DNA of 6,202 nucleotides, from NCBI GenBank assembly GCA_947626205.1, contig CANQRO010000072.1:1-6202 (forward strand). Direction: 5' to 3'. This DNA comes from an uncultured Clostridia bacterium. Lineage in GTDB: Bacteria > Bacillota > Clostridia > TANB77 > CAG-508. The position numbers were made by a program, and so were the translations under genes. The notes under the pieces were generated by a model that was not told the DNA's origin, did no database searches, and was given only the letters and a program-made list of their open reading frames with translations. Each line of letters begins with the position of its first letter. Position 1 is the first letter of the stretch. Shown piece after piece: positions 5,953 through 6,202 of this stretch.

Positions 5953-6055
5953 AAATAGCGGAATGCGAAAACAAATACGCAAAAGTTTTTTCTTTTTTGC
6001 CTTAGTAACAACTTCCCGTCTACTAAGTCTTAACGATTTATTTTCTACTCTATTC
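5953..6055 (-). promoter_or_regulatory. tetrahydrofolate (THF) riboswitch aptamer
   Basis: The transcript matches the folT-type THF riboswitch layout. P1: GAAUAG (6055-6050) with CUAUUU (5958-5953). Then GAGUAG; P2: AAAAUAAAU (6044-6036) with AUUUGUUUU (5976-5968); the conserved CGUUAAG (6035-6029); P3: CUUAGUA (6027-6021) with UACUAAG (6007-6001), loop containing GGGAAGUUGU; an extra hairpin GCAAAA/UUUUGC (6000-5979); and the conserved GCAUUCCGCU joining segment. GGAA in the P3 loop (6016-6013) can pair with UUCC (5963-5960), the known pseudoknot of this class. Position before folT agrees with the known biology. The assignment is by eye from motif recall, not by covariance model. Confidence 0.88.
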
Positions 6056-6070
6056 GACATATTTTATTAT

Positions 6071-6099
6071 ATCATATCGCGTTTTTTTTATTTGGTCAA
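6071..6099 (-). promoter_or_regulatory. sigma-A type promoter of the folate operon
   Basis: TTGACC (6099-6094) and TATGAT (6076-6071) are spaced by 17 bp. A TATAAT overlaps the downstream edge but would need a 22-bp spacer. The predicted start near 6064 is about 9 nt before P1 of the riboswitch, so the aptamer lies at the very 5' end of the transcript. Confidence 0.75.
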
Positions 6100-6136
6100 T
6101 AGTGTTTATAATTATTTTCTATTTCTATAAATGGCA

Positions 6137-6159
6137 ATAATAAATTTCCGGTTTATTAT
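6137..6159 (-). terminator. AT-only inverted repeat, possible weak terminator of the upstream gene
   Basis: ATAATAAA and TTTATTAT form a perfect 8-bp inverted repeat around a 7-nt loop (CCGGAAA in the minus strand). It overlaps tandem stop codons of a possible upstream frame. No proper U-tract follows, so the terminator call is weak. Confidence 0.25.
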
Positions 6160-6202
6160 GCACATAATTCACTTAAGATTTCGTTGGTACTTTTATAATT
6201 AA
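6156..6202 (-). CDS. possible C-terminal end of an upstream gene
   Basis: One frame is open from the window edge for 14 codons (NYKSTNEILSELCA) and closes with tandem TAA codons at 6158-6153. The composition looks protein-like, and position just before an inverted repeat and the folate operon promoter fits a gene end. A frame this short can be open by chance, so this is only a suggestion; no family can be named. Confidence 0.2.
   Translation of the reverse strand, partial: NYKSTNEILSELCA

Overview
The window is very AT-rich and looks like a low-GC Bacillota genome, probably Clostridia. The basis is strong purine-rich Shine-Dalgarno (SD) sites, AT-rich codon use, a tetrahydrofolate (THF) riboswitch, and a folate ECF transporter with its FolC enzyme. 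I cannot name a species. All genes I can support are on the minus strand, so transcription runs from high to low coordinates.

Region 6202-5880 is the control region of a folate operon. A possible C-terminal end of an upstream gene (to 6156) is followed by a good sigma-A type promoter (6099-6071), a THF riboswitch aptamer (6055-5953), and a hairpin that buries the SD of the first gene (5922-5886). A competing antisequestor helix can be drawn between aptamer and hairpin, giving a readable translational switch.

Region 5879-2596 is the operon folT-folC-ecfA-ecfT. It encodes a folate-binding ECF S-component, folylpolyglutamate synthase (which traps imported folate by adding glutamates), one ECF ATPase and one ECF transmembrane coupling protein. 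folT/folC overlap by 11 bp and folC/ecfA by 4 bp. ecfA carries a 1-nt insertion inside its Walker A codons, and both ECF module proteins lack canonical residues (LSLGQ for LSGGQ, Asn for the switch His, Ala-Lys-Gly for Ala-Arg-Gly). The module is either diverged or decaying, unless the frameshift is a sequence error. The operon ends at an intrinsic terminator (2593-2554).

Region 2572-182 is a second unit: a near-consensus promoter overlapping that terminator, an MFS transporter gene, an alpha/beta hydrolase of the monoacylglycerol lipase type 13 nt behind it, and a strong terminator at 220-182.

Region 181-1 holds a third promoter and a structured leader for a gene whose first eight codons lie at the window edge. 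Its SD can pair with an upstream CCUACUU, possibly as a pseudoknot.

No tRNA, rRNA, CRISPR array or insertion sequence was seen.
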